64,000 nt of DNA, taken from assembly GCA_965213855.1 (NCBI GenBank), contig CBDCAA010000011.1, positions 1-64,000 of the forward strand, in the 5' to 3' direction. The position numbers were made by a program, and so were the translations under genes. The DNA is from JBBROS01 sp965213855. Lineage in GTDB: Bacteria > Pseudomonadota > Alphaproteobacteria > Acetobacterales > Acetobacteraceae. A model generated the notes under the pieces. The model was not told the origin of the DNA and did no database searches. It worked only from the letters and a program-made list of their open reading frames with translations. Below, piece after piece: positions 7,860 through 16,358 of the stretch; position 1 is the stretch's first letter, and each line of letters starts with the position of its first letter.

Positions 7860-9017
7860 GTGACCCCGACCGCTCCAACCCTGCCCGCCGCATCCTCCCC
7901 GCGCCCCTACCCGCTTTATATCGGCTCCGAGATCTACCGCCGCTCCACCTACGGCGCCGGCCACCCGCTCGCCATCCCGCGCGTTACCACCTGCACCGAT
8001 CTCTGCCGCGCCATGGGCTGGCTGCCGGACCGCCAGTTCCGCACCGCCCCCATGGCCGAGCGCGCCGCCGTCGAGCGCTTCCACAGCCCGGCCTATATCG
8101 ACGCCCTGCAACGCGCCGAAATCACCCAATCCGTCTCCGACGACGACCGCGCCCGCTTCCGCATCGGCGCCGAGAGCAACCCCGTCTACCCCGAGATCTA
8201 CCGCCGCCCCATGACCTCCGCTGGCGGTGTCATGCTCGCCTGCCAACTCACGGCCGACGGCGGCGTCGTCCACTGCCCGGGCGGCGGCACCCATCACGGC
8301 CGGCCCGCCCGGGCCAGCGGCTTCTGCTACCTCAACGACCCGGTCCTCGGCATCCTCACCTGGCTTGAGGCCGGGCTGGACAACATCGTCTACCTCGATA
8401 TCGATGCCCATCACGGCGACGGCGTGCAGGACGCCTTCCACGACGACCCCCGCGTGCTCACCATCAGCATCCACGAGGCCGGCCGCTGGCCTTTCACCGG
8501 CCGCGCAGACGATCGCGCTGCCGGCCACGCCCGCAATCTGCCCGTGCCACAGGGCCTGAACGACACGGAGATGCGCTGGCTCATGCAGCAGGCCGTCCTC
8601 CCGCTGATTGCCGCGCGCCGTCCGCACGCCATCTTCCTCCAATGCGGCGCCGACGCGCTCGAGGAGGATCCGCTCGCTAAGCTCTCCCTCTCGAACAATG
8701 CCCACTGGGAAATCGTGAATGCCCTCCGTCCCCTGGCGCGGCGCCTGGTCGTCACCGGCGGCGGCGGCTACAACCCCTACACCGTCGGCCGCTGCTGGGC
8801 CGGCGTCTGGGCCATGCTGAACGACATCCCTATCCCCGCCCACACCACGCCCGAAGCCGAGGCCGTCCTGCGCGCACTCACCTACAACCGCGCCGCCGGC
8901 CGCAATCCGCCCGCGCACTGGTTCACCACGCTCCGCGACGAGCCCCGCGAGGGCCCGGTCCGCGACGAGGTCCGCCGCGTCGCCGCGCTCACACTGGAAG
9001 AAAGGATTTCTGCATGA
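7860..9017 (+). CDS. AcuC/histone-deacetylase-family amidohydrolase
   Basis: A 385-residue member of the arginase/deacetylase superfamily. The zinc and active-site motifs are GGGTHHGRPARASGFCYLND, then LDIDAHHGDGVQ, QCGADAL and TGGGGYN. These zinc enzymes remove acetyl groups from lysine or small amides; AcuC deacetylates acetyl-CoA synthetase in Bacillus. The GTG at 7860 is preferred because AGAAGG sits just upstream and the family begins near PRPYPLYIGSE; a TTG at 7824 is the alternative. The stop overlaps the next start by 4 bases. Confidence 0.85.
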   Translation: MTPTAPTLPAASSPRPYPLYIGSEIYRRSTYGAGHPLAIPRVTTCTDLCRAMGWLPDRQFRTAPMAERAAVERFHSPAYIDALQRAEITQSVSDDDRARFRIGAESNPVYPEIYRRPMTSAGGVMLACQLTADGGVVHCPGGGTHHGRPARASGFCYLNDPVLGILTWLEAGLDNIVYLDIDAHHGDGVQDAFHDDPRVLTISIHEAGRWPFTGRADDRAAGHARNLPVPQGLNDTEMRWLMQQAVLPLIAARRPHAIFLQCGADALEEDPLAKLSLSNNAHWEIVNALRPLARRLVVTGGGGYNPYTVGRCWAGVWAMLNDIPIPAHTTPEAEAVLRALTYNRAAGRNPPAHWFTTLRDEPREGPVRDEVRRVAALTLEERISA

Positions 9018-9484
9018 ATTGCCGCGCCCTGTCCCTCGTTCTCGCCCTGGTTGGTCCCGGGTTCGCCCACGCACAGGACACGACCAAGGCCCAGCCCGAA
9101 CTGCCGAAGGACACGCTGACCATCGTCACCCATGACGGCGTCCGCCATGACTTCCAGGTCGAGTTGGCCCTCACCCCCGCGCAGCAGACGGTCGGCCTCA
9201 TGTTCCGCCCCACCGTGCCCGAGGACGGCGGCATGCTGTTCGATTGGGGGGCGCCGCAGCAGAGCAACATGTGGATGCGCAACACGCTCGCGCCGCTCGA
9301 CATGGTGTTCATCAACCAGGACGGCACGATCCGCCGGGTCGCCGAGGACACGGTCCCGCAAAGCCTCGCCATCGTCGACAGCCGCGGCCCGGTCCGCGCC
9401 ACGCTCGAGCTCGCCGCCGGTACTGCAAAGCGGCTCGGCATCGTGGCGGGCGACAAGGTCGAGACGAAGGCGCTCACCCACTAG
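9014..9484 (+). CDS. DUF192 family exported protein
   Basis: A 156-residue protein with a Sec signal peptide (hydrophobic segment ending in FAHA, residue 20) and a DUF192 domain: ALTPAQQTVGLMFRPTVPED, then MWMRNTLAPLDMVFI. The family is a small beta-barrel of unknown function, found in envelopes and near stress genes. The start overlaps the upstream deacetylase stop (ATGA), so the two are translationally coupled. Confidence 0.85.
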   Translation: MNCRALSLVLALVGPGFAHAQDTTKAQPELPKDTLTIVTHDGVRHDFQVELALTPAQQTVGLMFRPTVPEDGGMLFDWGAPQQSNMWMRNTLAPLDMVFINQDGTIRRVAEDTVPQSLAIVDSRGPVRATLELAAGTAKRLGIVAGDKVETKALTH

Positions 9485-9530
9485 GCATGCTTTCAGTGCG
9501 CGCGGAAGCCGGCTATAGCCTTCGCAGGTT

Positions 9531-9607
9531 CGGGGCGTGGCGCAGCCTGGTAGCGCGCTTGTTTTGGGTACAAGAGGCCGCCGGTTCGAGTCCGGCCGCC
9601 CCGACCA
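9531..9607 (+). tRNA. tRNA-Pro (anticodon TGG)
   Basis: A 77-base cloverleaf. The acceptor arm CGGGGCG pairs with CGCCCCG (9597-9603), the anticodon arm CTTGT/ACAAG encloses TTTGGGT with TGG at 9565-9567, and the T arm GCCGG/CCGGC encloses TTCGAGT. The terminal CCA (9605-9607) is encoded. No integrase or target-site duplication is visible beside it. Confidence 0.97.
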
Positions 9608-9623
9608 ACGGAGGGTGAACCAC

Positions 9624-9932
9624 GTGCGAGCGCGCATCTTCATGCGACCCAAGACCGCCACCCAGTCCGGCACCGCCGGCGCCGGGCTTTGGGTGCTCGA
9701 CTACGGGGATGAGAAGCGCGAGCAGAACGACCCGCTGATGGGGTGGTGGGGCAGCGGCAGCACCCAGGCCCAGGTCCGCCTCGCGTTCGACAGCAAGAAT
9801 GCCGCCATCGCCTACGCCGAGACGAATGCCATCGAGTACGAACTCGAATTGCCGCCCGAGACGAAGCCCATCAAGCCCAAGGCCTACGCCGACAATTTTC
9901 GGTATGGCCGCGCCGAGAACTGGACACACTAG
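9624..9932 (+). CDS. Complex I accessory subunit, NDUFS4/18 kDa-like
   Basis: A 102-residue protein of the ETC complex I subunit conserved region. The motifs are RARIFMRPKTATQSG at the start, LWVLDY and MGWWGSGSTQAQVRLAF in the middle, and YADNFRYGRAENWTH at the end. It is the bacterial version of the NDUFS4 subunit of NADH:ubiquinone oxidoreductase, characteristic of alphaproteobacteria, and binds at the matrix/cytoplasmic arm. The GTG at 9624 follows GGAGG at 9610; longer versions of the frame read through the tRNA and are rejected. It starts 17 bases after the tRNA. Confidence 0.9.
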   Translation: MRARIFMRPKTATQSGTAGAGLWVLDYGDEKREQNDPLMGWWGSGSTQAQVRLAFDSKNAAIAYAETNAIEYELELPPETKPIKPKAYADNFRYGRAENWTH

Positions 9933-9990
9933 ACCAGGGGACGCGCATGCACGCCCCGCCCGCCCCACCAGCGTAGGGCAGGGGCCTGAG

Positions 9991-11088
9991 TTGCGGGTCC
10001 TGTTCAACGCCGGCGCGACGCGGGCGGGGCCGCTGACGGGCGTCGGCCATTACGCGTCCCAGTTGATGCAGGCCCTGCAGGATCCGGCGTTCGGGCTCGA
10101 TCTGGTCCCATTCGCGGATGGGAAGCCATCGGCCGAACCGGTCGCACCAGCGCCTGCATCCGCCTGGTGTTCGGCAGCCTTCTCCCTTCCGGGCGCCCGG
10201 ACCGGCCAGGCCGTCCTCCGCTCCGTGATGGCGCGGCACGCAGCCCGCCACCTACGCGGCGACGTGTACCACGAGCCGAACCACGTGCTGCAGCCCGTTC
10301 GCGCCCCGGCCGTGCTGACGGTGCACGACCTGTCCGTCTTGCGCTTCCCGCACTGGCATCCGCGGGACCGGGCCGCATACTTTCGCCGGCGCTTCGTGCC
10401 CTCGGTCGGCCGGGCGGCGATCATCCTCGCCGTGTCGGAATTCACCCGGCGGGAGCTGATCGCGTTGCTGCGCGTGCCGGAGGAGCGCGTGCGGGTTACG
10501 CCGCTTGCGGCAGGGCCACAGTTCCGGCCGCACACGCCGGAGGAGATCAGGCCGGTGCTGGCACGGCTTGGCTTGCAGCCAGGCTACGTCCTGTCGCTCG
10601 GCACACAGGAGCCGCGCAAGAACCTGCCGCGCCTGCTGGATGCCTGGGACGGCTTGCGGGACCGGCCGCCGCTGGTCCTCGCGGGGCCTCCAGGCTGGCG
10701 GGCGGAGGCACTGGACGCGCGGCTGCACGGCGCGAAAAATGTCCACAGGCTCGGCTACGTCGCGGACGCGGACCGGCCGGCGCTATATGCCGGGGCCGCG
10801 GCCTTCGCCTACCCATCGCTCTACGAGGGCTTCGGCCTGCCGCCGCTCGAGGCCGCCGCCTGCGGGACGCCGGTGCTGACGAGTCTCGGGACGCCGATGG
10901 CCGAAACCTTCGCGGGCGCCGCGGTGCTGGTCGATCCCGCCGATGTCGGGGCAATCCGCGACGGGCTGGCGCAACTGCTGGCCGGCGGCGGCCCGCCTCG
11001 CGCGGCGGGGCAAGCCATTGCCGCGGCCCACACCTGGCACGCCTGTGCCGTGCGGACGGCGGAGGCTTATCGCGCGGCTGCCGCATAG
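9991..11088 (+). CDS. Glycosyltransferase family 4 (group 1)
   Basis: A roughly 365-residue GT-B glycosyltransferase. The N-terminal domain begins LRVLFNAGATRAGPLTGVG, and the C-terminal domain has LSLGTQEPRKNLPRLLDAW and the nucleotide-sugar signature EGFGLPPLEAAACG, including both acidic residues. It probably transfers a sugar, such as mannose, from an NDP-sugar to an envelope polysaccharide or lipid; the acceptor cannot be told. The TTG at 9991 is chosen because it begins the conserved first strand; the frame stays open further upstream into the Complex I gene. Confidence 0.85.
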   Translation: MRVLFNAGATRAGPLTGVGHYASQLMQALQDPAFGLDLVPFADGKPSAEPVAPAPASAWCSAAFSLPGARTGQAVLRSVMARHAARHLRGDVYHEPNHVLQPVRAPAVLTVHDLSVLRFPHWHPRDRAAYFRRRFVPSVGRAAIILAVSEFTRRELIALLRVPEERVRVTPLAAGPQFRPHTPEEIRPVLARLGLQPGYVLSLGTQEPRKNLPRLLDAWDGLRDRPPLVLAGPPGWRAEALDARLHGAKNVHRLGYVADADRPALYAGAAAFAYPSLYEGFGLPPLEAAACGTPVLTSLGTPMAETFAGAAVLVDPADVGAIRDGLAQLLAGGGPPRAAGQAIAAAHTWHACAVRTAEAYRAAAA

Positions 11089-11105
11089 CCGAGGCAAAAC
11101 GCTTG

Positions 11106-11133
11106 GCACCGTCCGGCCATCGTGTGACGGTGC
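11106..11133 (+). terminator. Hairpin after the glycosyltransferase gene
   Basis: GCACCGTC (11106-11113) and GACGGTGC (11126-11133) form a perfect 8-base stem with a 12-base loop, 17 bases past the stop. There is no clear T-tract. Confidence 0.35.
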
Positions 11134-11252
11134 GTACATGAACGTCAGGATGAGCACGCGAATTAAGCCCCCGGCCACCTAAGCCGCCGCGCGCGTACGC
11201 GCGGCCCGGTTGCCGGATCGCGTTGCCTCAATCCTGAAAGCCTCACCCCCCG

Positions 11253-11543
11253 ATGTCGTTCGCCCTCGCCCGAGACTGCGGCAAGACCCGGTCCGTCAGC
11301 TTCGAACTGCTCGCCGATGCAGAGCCCGGCCTGCTGTCCCGTCTCCTTGTGCCGTTCGCACGCCGGAATCTCGTCCCCGACCAGGTCCGCACCCGGCGTC
11401 ATGGCGACACCATCGCCGCGACCGTCGCGATGGAGTCCATGCCGGCGGAAATGATCCACCTCGTCGAGGGCAACCTTCGCCAGATCGTCGGCCTCCACCG
11501 TCTCGAAATCGTCCTCCGGGCGTCGATCCGCGCCGCCGCCTGA
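11253..11543 (+). CDS. ACT-like small protein (IlvM-type)
   Basis: A 96-residue protein. The segment PGLLSRLLVPFARRNLVPDQ, followed by a beta strand and the closing GLHRLEIVL, resembles the ACT domain of acetolactate synthase regulatory subunits. Such domains bind amino acids and regulate a partner enzyme. No ilvB-like catalytic gene is nearby, so the partner is unknown. The gene stands alone between two hairpins. The ATG gives a complete domain; the first dozen residues are unconserved. Confidence 0.65.
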   Translation: MSFALARDCGKTRSVSFELLADAEPGLLSRLLVPFARRNLVPDQVRTRRHGDTIAATVAMESMPAEMIHLVEGNLRQIVGLHRLEIVLRASIRAAA

Positions 11544-11554
11544 GCAGCGGCCAC

Positions 11555-11585
11555 GGCGCGCCCGCTGGAGCCATCCCGGCGCGCC
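11555..11585 (+). terminator. Candidate terminator after the ACT-like gene
   Basis: Two copies of the self-complementary GGCGCGCC (11555-11562 and 11578-11585) can pair across a 15-base loop, followed by CTTTG. The position, 12 bases past the stop, suits a terminator; the T-tract is weak. Confidence 0.45.
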
Positions 11586-11656
11586 CTTTGCCGGCGACCC
11601 GACCCGCGGCGCGCTCGCCCCTGGCTTCCCTTTCCTGCATCGGCCAGGATGCGGCG

Positions 11657-12808
11657 ATGCGCCGGTCCATTCTCGTCCTGCCCCTACTCGCGCAGCTCGT
11701 CGCCGCACCCGCCCGCGCCGACGTCACCCTCGGCGCCCTCCTGTCCCTCACCGGCCCGGCGGCCGGAATCGGCCTGCCCGAGCGAAACACCATCGCCCTG
11801 CTGCCCGGCACCATCGCCGGGCAAGCCGTCCGTTGGGTCGTGCTGGACGATACCAGCGACACCACCGTGGCCGTCCGCGCCGCCCACAAACTGATCGACG
11901 AGGAGCACGTGGACGCCATCATCGGCCCGTCCACCACGCCCGCCTCGATCGCCATCCTCGACGCGATCGGGGCTGCCGGCGTCCCCGTCATCAGTCTCGC
12001 CGGGTCCAGCGCCGTGGTGGACCCGCCGGAGGGCGCCCGCCGCTGGGCGTTCAAGCCGATCCCGAGCGAGCGCGTCGCCACCGCGCAGATCGTGGACCAC
12101 ATGCTCGCCAGCGGCCGCCACAGCCTGGCCCATATCGGCTTCGCCAACGCCCTCGGCGACGGCTACATTGCGGCCTTGAACGCGCAGGCCGCTTCGCACG
12201 GCATCTCCGTCGTCGCCGAAGCCCGTTACAACCCGGCCGATACCAGCGTCACGCCCCAGGTCCTGCGCGTGCTCGCGGCCAAGCCCGAGGCGGTGTTCAT
12301 CGCCGCCAGCAGCACCCCCGCGACCACGCCCATCATCGAGCTGCGCGCCCGCGGCTACACCGGCCCGGTCTACACCGTGCAGGGCATTGCCGGGCCGGAT
12401 GCGCTTCGGGTCGGCGGCCGCGCGTTGGACGGCACCATGTTCAGCGCCGTCCCGGTCCTGGTCGCCGAGCAGTTGCCGGACAACAGCCCGGTCAAAGCGC
12501 CGGCCCTGGCCTATGTCCGCGCCTATGAGGGCCAGTATGGCCCTGGCACCCGCAGCCTGTTCGGCGCCACGTTCTGGGACGGCTTCCGCATGATCGAGGC
12601 CGCGCTTCCCGCCGCGTTGGCCGCCGCACCGCCTGGCACCGCCGGCTTTCGCACCATGCTCCGCGACACCATGGAGCAGGCGCACGGCCTCGCCTTGTCC
12701 GAAGCGGTGTTCAGCCTCGCCCCGGCCGACCACAGTGGCGCCCGGGCAGACAGCCAGGTCATGGTCGAGATCCGCGACGGCAGCTACCGCATGTTGAAGG
12801 AGCCATGA
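11657..12808 (+). CDS. LivK-type ABC substrate-binding protein
   Basis: A 383-residue periplasmic-binding protein of the branched-chain amino acid (Peripla_BP_6) class. It has a signal peptide of about 20 residues ending ARA, then the family opening DVTLGALLSLTGPAAGIGLP, VVLDDTSDTTVAV and DAIIGPSTTPASIA. Members bind amino acids, aromatic acids, amides and similar compounds outside the membrane. No permease or ATPase genes follow. It is the first gene of a five-gene polycistron, 4 bases ahead of the hydrolase gene, so its ligand is probably that pathway's substrate. Confidence 0.85.
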   Translation: MRRSILVLPLLAQLVAAPARADVTLGALLSLTGPAAGIGLPERNTIALLPGTIAGQAVRWVVLDDTSDTTVAVRAAHKLIDEEHVDAIIGPSTTPASIAILDAIGAAGVPVISLAGSSAVVDPPEGARRWAFKPIPSERVATAQIVDHMLASGRHSLAHIGFANALGDGYIAALNAQAASHGISVVAEARYNPADTSVTPQVLRVLAAKPEAVFIAASSTPATTPIIELRARGYTGPVYTVQGIAGPDALRVGGRALDGTMFSAVPVLVAEQLPDNSPVKAPALAYVRAYEGQYGPGTRSLFGATFWDGFRMIEAALPAALAAAPPGTAGFRTMLRDTMEQAHGLALSEAVFSLAPADHSGARADSQVMVEIRDGSYRMLKEP

Positions 12809-12812
12809 CCCC

Positions 12813-13658
12813 ATGACCGAGCACGAAGCGTCGGTCCTGCAGGCGGCGCATCAGCAGACGCAGCAGGAAACGGAGCAGGTCCAGGATGCGGGCGGCATCA
12901 CCTACCTGGAGGAGGGGCAGGGCCAGCCGATCCTGTTCCTCCACGGCATTGGCGGCGCCGCGCGCCAGTTCGGCCCCCAACTAGCCCATTTCGGCAAGGG
13001 CCGCCGCGCGATCGCGTGGGACATGCCGGGCTATGGCCAGTCCGCGCCGCTGCCGCTCGTCACCATGGCCTCGCTCGCCGCGGCGCTCGGCGGGTTCATC
13101 GCCGCCCTTGGCCTGGATCGTCCAATCCTCGTCGGCCACAGCATCGGCGGCATGATCGTGCAGCGCCTGCTCGCCGAAGCGCCTCACGCCGCCCGCGCCG
13201 TCGTCCTGGCCCAGACCAGCGCGGCCTTCGGTGGCCGCGACCCGGCCTGGGCCGACGCCTTCATCCGGGACCGGCTTGGGCCGCTCGACGAGGGCCACAG
13301 CATGGCCGACCTCGCGCCCTCGATGGTCGCTGCCCTGGTCGGCGACGCGCCGGACCCGGCCGGGATCGCGCTGGCCGAGAGCTGCATCGCCGCCACGCCG
13401 GACGCGACTTATCGCGACACCGTGCTCGCCATGCCCGGGTTTGATCTCCGCGATGCCCTGCCGCGCATCGCCGTTCCCACCCTGGTGCTGGCCGGCGCCA
13501 AGGACCCGAACGCCCCCGCCCCAGCGATGGAGCGTATGGCCGCCCGAATTCCCGGCACCCGCTTTGTCAGCCTCGACGGCGCCGGCCACCTCGCCCACCT
13601 GGAACAGCCCGCCCGCTTCAACGCTGCCCTCGACGACTTCCTCGCAGGCCTCGCATGA
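12813..13658 (+). CDS. Alpha/beta hydrolase
   Basis: A 281-residue alpha/beta hydrolase. The oxyanion region is LFLHGIGG (residues 41-48), the nucleophile elbow GHSIGG places Ser at 110, the likely acid is Asp231 in LAGAKDPN, and His259 sits in DGAGHLAH. The triad is complete. The neighbouring NicX-like gene invites comparison with NicD, the N-formylmaleamate deformylase that acts after the ring dioxygenase, but enol-lactone or ester hydrolases look similar. The stop overlaps the acyl-CoA dehydrogenase start (ATGA). Confidence 0.85.
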   Translation: MTEHEASVLQAAHQQTQQETEQVQDAGGITYLEEGQGQPILFLHGIGGAARQFGPQLAHFGKGRRAIAWDMPGYGQSAPLPLVTMASLAAALGGFIAALGLDRPILVGHSIGGMIVQRLLAEAPHAARAVVLAQTSAAFGGRDPAWADAFIRDRLGPLDEGHSMADLAPSMVAALVGDAPDPAGIALAESCIAATPDATYRDTVLAMPGFDLRDALPRIAVPTLVLAGAKDPNAPAPAMERMAARIPGTRFVSLDGAGHLAHLEQPARFNAALDDFLAGLA

Positions 13659-14935
13659 ACGCTCTCAGCCCGACCATTCGCTCCCAAGCAGCTGGCGACG
13701 CACCTTTGTTCGACCCGCGCGCCTATCGTCTCACGCCCCACCAGGCGTCACTGCTCGACCGCGTCCGCACCCTCGCCGCGACCCGGTTCGCGCCGCGTGC
13801 CGCCGCCGTCGACCGGGAGGCGCGATTCCCGACCGAGAACTACCAGGACCTTCGCGAAGCCGGTCTGCTGGCGATCTGCATCCCGGAGGCCCAGGGCGGA
13901 CTGGGCGCCGACTACCAGACCTACGCGCTGGCGGGTGCCGAGATCGGCCGGTATTGCGGCGCCACCGCGCTGTCATGGAACATGCACGTCTGCAGCACGC
14001 TCTGGTCCGGCACGCTTGCCGACGACCTCGACATGACCGCCGAGGACCGCGCCGCCCATGCCGCTCGCCGCGCGCTGCACTATCGCCGGATCGTGGACGG
14101 TGGTGCCGTGTATTCCCAGCCATTCAGCGAAGGCGGCGCCGCATCGGCCGGGGCCGCCGCGTTCGGCACGGAGGCCACGCCCGTCCCGGGCGGCTGGAGC
14201 GTCACCGGCAAGAAGATCTTCGCGAGCCTCTCCGGCCATGCCGACTATTACGGTATCCTCTGCACCGAACGGGCAGGCGAGGCCCCGGCCAGCCGGCGCA
14301 ACACGCTCTATCTCGCGATCCCGGCCAGCGCCGACGGGGTCTCGGTCACGGGCGAATGGGACCCGCTGGGCATGCGCGGCACCGTCAGCCGCACGCTCCA
14401 TTTCGACGGCGTTTTCGTGCCGGAGGACGCGGCGCTCATGCCCCGAGGCCTCTATATGCAGGCCGCCCAGCGCTGGCCGCACATGTTCCTGACCCTCTCG
14501 CCCACCTACATGGGGCTGTGCCAGGCCGCGTACGACTTCACCGTCGCCTACCTCCGCGGCGAGGTCCCCGGCACGCCGCCGGTGAAACGGCGCATGTATC
14601 CGACCAAGCAGCTCGCCGTCGCCGAGATGCGGGTCAAGCTCGAAGCGGCGAAGGCGCTGTGGTTCCAGGCCGTCACCGAAGCCGGCCCGGACCCGGCCCC
14701 CGACAGCGTGATGCGCGCCTGGACCGCGCAGTACACCGTCATGGAAACGGCCAACGACCTGGCCCGCCTCGCGATCCGCACCTGCGGCGGCCAGGCCATG
14801 CTCCGGTCCTTGCCACTCGAGCGGATCTATCGCGACAGCCGGTGCGGCAGCCTCATGCTGCCCTGGACGGCGGAACTCTGCCTCGACCGCCTCGGCCGCG
14901 CCGCCCTCTACAAGGATGGGGAGACTGATGACTAG
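13655..14935 (+). CDS. Acyl-CoA dehydrogenase family protein
   Basis: A 426-residue flavoprotein of the acyl-CoA dehydrogenase fold. It has an N-terminal helical part with FPTENYQDLREAGLLAICIP and the loop EAQGGLGADYQTYALA, a middle beta domain with GWSVTGKKIFAS and GTVSRTLHFDGVFVPED, and a C-terminal helical part with IRTCGGQAMLRSLPLERIYR. It would oxidise an acyl-CoA or related substrate with FAD. It is coupled to the hydrolase upstream and overlaps the ligase start by 8 bases, so the three enzymes are likely to act on one substrate. Confidence 0.85.
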   Translation: MNALSPTIRSQAAGDAPLFDPRAYRLTPHQASLLDRVRTLAATRFAPRAAAVDREARFPTENYQDLREAGLLAICIPEAQGGLGADYQTYALAGAEIGRYCGATALSWNMHVCSTLWSGTLADDLDMTAEDRAAHAARRALHYRRIVDGGAVYSQPFSEGGAASAGAAAFGTEATPVPGGWSVTGKKIFASLSGHADYYGILCTERAGEAPASRRNTLYLAIPASADGVSVTGEWDPLGMRGTVSRTLHFDGVFVPEDAALMPRGLYMQAAQRWPHMFLTLSPTYMGLCQAAYDFTVAYLRGEVPGTPPVKRRMYPTKQLAVAEMRVKLEAAKALWFQAVTEAGPDPAPDSVMRAWTAQYTVMETANDLARLAIRTCGGQAMLRSLPLERIYRDSRCGSLMLPWTAELCLDRLGRAALYKDGETDD

Positions 14936-16358
14936 CGCCTGCCTCCGCTTCGAGGGCCAGACCTGGACGCATGCGCAGTTCGCGGCCTGGGTGGACGCGG
15001 AGGCGGCCGATCTGGTGAAGCAAGGCGTGCGGGCAGGGGATCGCGTTGCCGTCCTGGCCCTCAATCACCCCCGCACCCTCGCCCTCCTCTTCGCCTGCGC
15101 CTGCCTCGGCGCCATCCTTGCCCCACTCAACTGGCGCCTGGCCGGCCCCGAGCTGCAATGGATCATCGACGACGCGGCGCCGAAGCTGCTCTTTACCGAC
15201 GGAACCGCGCCCACCGTCGACCGGCAAGGGACGACGACGGTCCCCCTTCACTCCAGGGAGTGGTCAGGGCTGAGTGAGCTACCCACTTTCGGCCCTTTCC
15301 TGAAAGGAAGGGGAGAAGGAAGCGCACCCCCAACCCTCCCGACAACCGACCAAGATCTCCTGCTCGTCTACACCTCCGGCACCACCGGCCGGCCCAAGGG
15401 CGCCGTCCTCACCGCCGCCGCCCTGCTCGCCAACGCCGCCCTTAGCCGCCACTTGCACGCGCTCACGCAGGCCGACCACGTCCTCACGGTCCTTCCGCTC
15501 TTCCACGTCGGCGGCCTCAACATCCAGACCGTCCCGGCCCTGCTCGCCGGCGCCACCGTCACCCTCCACCCCCGCTTCGACCCCGCCGCGACCCTGGCCG
15601 CCATCCAGCACGACCGCCCCACCCTGACCGTCCTCGTTCCTGCCACCCTGCAAGCCCTTGCCGGCCACCCCGCCTGGCCCGGCACCGACCTCTCCAGCCT
15701 GCGCGCCGTCACCACCGGCTCCACCGTCGTCCAGCCCGCCATCATCGCGCCAATCGTCGGCCGGGGCGTCCCCGTCCTGCAGGTCTATGGCAGCACCGAA
15801 ACCGCGCCGATCGCCATCTACACCCCGCTCGGCCAAGCCTACGCTCCGACCAGCACCGGCCACCCCGGCCCCGGCACCGAGGCCCGGACCGCGGCGCCCC
15901 CCGGCCAGCCCGGCGAGATCCTGCTGCGCGGCCCCCAACTCTTTCGCGGCTACTGGAACAACCCTGCGGCCACCGCCGAGGCGCTGCAGGATGGCTGGTA
16001 CCGCACCGGCGACATCGGCACGGCCGCGCCCGACGGCTCCTGGACCGTGCACGACCGCTGCAAGCACCTGATCGTCTCGGGCGGCGAGAACATCTACCCG
16101 GCCGAGATCGAGCGCGTGCTGCACGCGCTGCCCCAGGTGGCCGAGGCCGCCGTCGTCGGCCGCCCCGACCCGCGCTGGCAGGAGGTGCCGGAGGCGCACG
16201 TGGTCCTGCGGCCGGGCGCCATGATCGACGAGGCCGCGATCATCGCCCACATCCACGCCGAACTGGCCCGGTTCAAGGCCCCGCGCCGGGTCCATTTCGT
16301 GCCCAGCCTGCCGCGCAACGCGATGGGCAAGATCCGCTACGAAGCGCTTTCGCCATGA
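14928..16358 (+). CDS. Acyl-CoA synthetase (AMP-forming ligase), with internal repeat insertion
   Basis: A 476-residue ANL-superfamily ligase. The P-loop is LLVYTSGTTGRPKGAVLT, followed by VYGSTETAP, GWYRTGDIG and the C-terminal IVSGGENIYPAEIE and NAMGKIRYEA with the catalytic Lys. It activates a carboxylic acid to its CoA thioester via an acyl-adenylate. The ATG at 14928 follows GGGGAGA; 14916 is an alternative. Residues about 119-142, just before the P-loop, are encoded by a copy of the G-rich palindromic repeat (15284-15350) and have no counterpart expected in the family. The stop overlaps the next start (ATGA). Confidence 0.85.
   Translation: MTSACLRFEGQTWTHAQFAAWVDAEAADLVKQGVRAGDRVAVLALNHPRTLALLFACACLGAILAPLNWRLAGPELQWIIDDAAPKLLFTDGTAPTVDRQGTTTVPLHSREWSGLSELPTFGPFLKGRGEGSAPPTLPTTDQDLLLVYTSGTTGRPKGAVLTAAALLANAALSRHLHALTQADHVLTVLPLFHVGGLNIQTVPALLAGATVTLHPRFDPAATLAAIQHDRPTLTVLVPATLQALAGHPAWPGTDLSSLRAVTTGSTVVQPAIIAPIVGRGVPVLQVYGSTETAPIAIYTPLGQAYAPTSTGHPGPGTEARTAAPPGQPGEILLRGPQLFRGYWNNPAATAEALQDGWYRTGDIGTAAPDGSWTVHDRCKHLIVSGGENIYPAEIERVLHALPQVAEAAVVGRPDPRWQEVPEAHVVLRPGAMIDEAAIIAHIHAELARFKAPRRVHFVPSLPRNAMGKIRYEALSP
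15284..15350. repeat. Palindromic repeat inside the acyl-CoA ligase gene
   Basis: The stretch ACCCACTTTCGGCCCTTTCC followed by a short loop and AGGAAGGGGAGAAGG parallels base for base the repeat at 47224-47263 (ACCCACCCCCGGCCCCTCCC, loop, GGGAGGGGAGAAGC). It is followed by CACCCCCAACCCTCCC, which matches the reverse complement of the repeat tail at 47137. The insertion keeps the reading frame open. Confidence 0.65.

Noticed and set aside
9531..9607. Integration site at tRNA-Pro
   Set aside because: No integrase and no partial 3' tRNA duplication in the window.
9537..9623. Extended start of the Complex I subunit reading MAQPGSALVLGT
   Set aside because: These codons are the tRNA-Pro gene read as protein, a known annotation artefact.
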